Origin: Prevotella melaninogenica
GTDB lineage: Bacteria > Bacteroidota > Bacteroidia > Bacteroidales > Bacteroidaceae
DNA: 64,000 nucleotides
Direction: 5' to 3'
Assembly (NCBI RefSeq): GCF_003609775.1
Contig: NZ_AP018049.1
Location: 248,001-312,000, forward strand
The notes below the pieces were generated by a model. That model was not told where the DNA came from. It saw only the letters and a program-made list of their open reading frames with translations, and did not search any database. The stretch's first letter is position 1, and each line of letters starts with the position of its first letter. The position numbers and the translations under genes are program-made. This document shows positions 62,390-64,000 of the stretch, piece after piece.

Positions 62390-62585
62390 ATAAAATAATC
62401 TCAGAAAACCTTGTTCTTTTCTAATTAGTAAGGTTTATGCTGTGATTTTTATGTTGTATGACAACGTAGTAAAGATTGTTTTTATTTTATGATGCCTTCT
62501 TTTTTGAGGTTTTTTGATAGTTTAATTATCTTAAAACGCATCATAATACCTCTTTTATCAGATTGTGTAAGGTTATGTCTTGCCT

Positions 62586-64000
62586 TTAAGTAACCATTGT
62601 TTTCATAATCAATCGTATGTCATTATAGGTTATATCAGAAGGGCACAGTTCTTTAATAGGATTCATTCCACTATCCATTCCGACTGCTTTGATTATTCGT
62701 TTGATGATGTTGATTTTCTTTTCTTCAATCACATCCTCTATCTTTATCTCTCCATTTAGGATGTAAGGAACGAGATGTCCTTGTATTGTTCCTTGTGTCA
62801 ATCCTCGCTCTTTGGCAATTTCTTCAATGTTTTTTCCTGTTTTGAAGAGGTTATAAGTTTGTTCAGAAGTACTTATCTTCTTCTCTTTTGGCTTGTCTTT
62901 ATCATCCTTCCTCTTTCTTCTTTTTCTCTCGGTTCCATCGGAGATACTGTTGATAATGGCCTCTTGCTTTGCTGTAAGGTAGGTAGTAATAGAGAAACCA
63001 TCTTCCATTATACTCTCTAACAGGTCATGTTTTGCATGATATGTCTGTTTAAGTTCAGTGTAAGCGTTGTCAAAACGTTTAGCACCAATTTTATTGTTCG
63101 TCTGTACTTCCTTGGTCAACTCTATCATTCTACTGAAGATTTCGGTCAACTCACTATGGAAGTAAAGTGCTCCTTTCTTTATTCTCTCTTTGAAGTTCTC
63201 TTCGTGAAGCTGCTCTGTTGTCATCTTTCTGATAAGATTCTCCCATTTCATCGATACTTGGATGATACGTGACTCTAAGTCAGTAAGAGCCATCTTATGC
63301 AGTGCATTTATCTTTGTAAACTTGAAGAAGAATTCTGTTAAAACCCTAAAGAGAGCGGTTTCATAGGCTTTAATCTCGTTGAAATTGAATAATTCAATGA
63401 GAAGTTGGCGATGGTATTCTTCTTTTAAGGCAGGTAAGGCGGAGATACTCTTTTCTGCTTCTTCTGTTTGATGAGAGATATATTCACTTACACGATTATC
63501 ATTTATAATCGCAGTATTACCAATAGGTGATGCCAATACCAATCCTTCTAAGGTCTTACAACGGCTTAACGCTACATACACCTGCCCCGATGCAAAGGAT
63601 GCTTGGGCGTCTATAATCGCATGTTCAAAGGTAAGTCCTTGGCTTTTATGTATGGTAATAGCCCATGCCAGACGTAGAGGATACTGTTTGAAAGTACCCT
63701 GCACCTCTGCTTCAATTTGTTTTGTCTTCTCGTTGAGGGTGTATTTAGTGTTCTCCCATGTCTCAACTTCAACCTCAAATTCTTCATCTTCTCCAGGGCA
63801 AAGAACGTATATCTTCTCGTTATCAACATGAGTAATGTGTCCGATACGTCCATTATAGTATCGTCCATTGTTATCATTACGAATGAACATTACCTGTGCA
63901 CCCGTCTTTAGAGTAAGGTTAAAGTCTGTCGGATAGTTGTATTCAGGGAAGTTACCATCCGTTTCTGCGCTAAAAGTATAGGCTTTTGTGGGAAGTCTAC
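62586..64000 (-). CDS. PIF1/RecD-type helicase with C-terminal HTH, 5'-truncated by the window edge
   Basis: The frame stays open through the right edge (the residues before the first Met read NLTLKTGAQV), so the N-terminal ATPase motifs are outside. Visible are the accessory strand region LKTGAQVMFIRND, the UvrD-like C-terminal helicase motif AWAITIHKSQGLTFEHAIID and GQVYVALSRC, and then about 250 residues of mostly helical, charged sequence. The end carries a helix-turn-helix like that of HTH_40 (EQTYNLFKTGKNIEEIAKERGLTQGTIQGHL in sense). Helicases of this make-up are common in Bacteroidetes; their exact role is unclear. Confidence 0.85.
   Translation of the reverse strand, partial: RLPTKAYTFSAETDGNFPEYNYPTDFNLTLKTGAQVMFIRNDNNGRYYNGRIGHITHVDNEKIYVLCPGEDEEFEVEVETWENTKYTLNEKTKQIEAEVQGTFKQYPLRLAWAITIHKSQGLTFEHAIIDAQASFASGQVYVALSRCKTLEGLVLASPIGNTAIINDNRVSEYISHQTEEAEKSISALPALKEEYHRQLLIELFNFNEIKAYETALFRVLTEFFFKFTKINALHKMALTDLESRIIQVSMKWENLIRKMTTEQLHEENFKERIKKGALYFHSELTEIFSRMIELTKEVQTNNKIGAKRFDNAYTELKQTYHAKHDLLESIMEDGFSITTYLTAKQEAIINSISDGTERKRRKRKDDKDKPKEKKISTSEQTYNLFKTGKNIEEIAKERGLTQGTIQGHLVPYILNGEIKIEDVIEEKKINIIKRIIKAVGMDSGMNPIKELCPSDITYNDIRLIMKTMVT

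Overview
The window looks like the chromosome of a Prevotella-type Bacteroidales bacterium, probably an oral species. The evidence is a SusC/SusD outer-membrane pair, a type III glutamine synthetase, a short 657-residue GyrB, Bacteroidetes-type MraY/FtsQ/FtsL, glycine-lipid acyltransferases, weak Shine-Dalgarno use, and many intergenic copies of the Bacteroidetes -7 promoter box TAnnTTTG(C). The species call is inference; I had no database.

Layout. 1-9.1 kb: the 3' part of infB, then a sufB-(small secreted protein)-sufC-sufD-sufS iron-sulphur operon, a small membrane protein and rnhB. 9.1-17.6 kb: a 1-kb AT-rich gap carrying repeats, a SusC/SusD pair, a WYL-type regulator and a secreted SGNH hydrolase. 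17.8-26.1 kb: a TPR/transmembrane/HTH lipoprotein, two small secreted proteins with TonB C-terminal domains, gpmI, a Cys/Lys-repeat secreted peptide, two tandem uracil-DNA glycosylases, a DUF3109 protein and an AraC regulator. 26.3-34.8 kb: gyrB, then a TonB-dependent receptor, an MFS permease, hemN and hemG. 35-38.8 kb: rpsT behind tRNA-Glu, recO, a YeiH-type membrane protein, a DUF4468 protein and a 6S-like structured RNA. 38.9-55.4 kb: a complete 13-gene division and wall cluster on the minus strand (mraZ to ftsZ). 56.1-64 kb: a glycine-lipid acyltransferase pair, glnN, a membrane-bound AraC regulator and the 3' part of a PIF1/RecD-type helicase.

The most interesting system is at 28.4-34.8 kb. 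The receptor-permease pair and hemN-hemG have separate promoters, but both carry the same 20-bp sequence at exactly the same distance (19 bp) upstream of the -7 box. This suggests one regulon that imports a late tetrapyrrole precursor and converts it to protoporphyrin IX, as expected in a lineage known to lack the early haem pathway.

The second theme is intergenic repeats. Three sequence-unrelated families (cores GCAC-N4/5-GTGC, TTCATGAA and TTCAAAAG) all occur as arrays with an exact 22-bp period. There is also a pair of about 93-bp MITE-like elements sharing GCTGTCACT termini, a 16-bp repeat that supplies the stop codons of three neighbouring genes, and ATTAGCCC and GT-rich repeats. None is associated with a transposase or Cas gene in the window.
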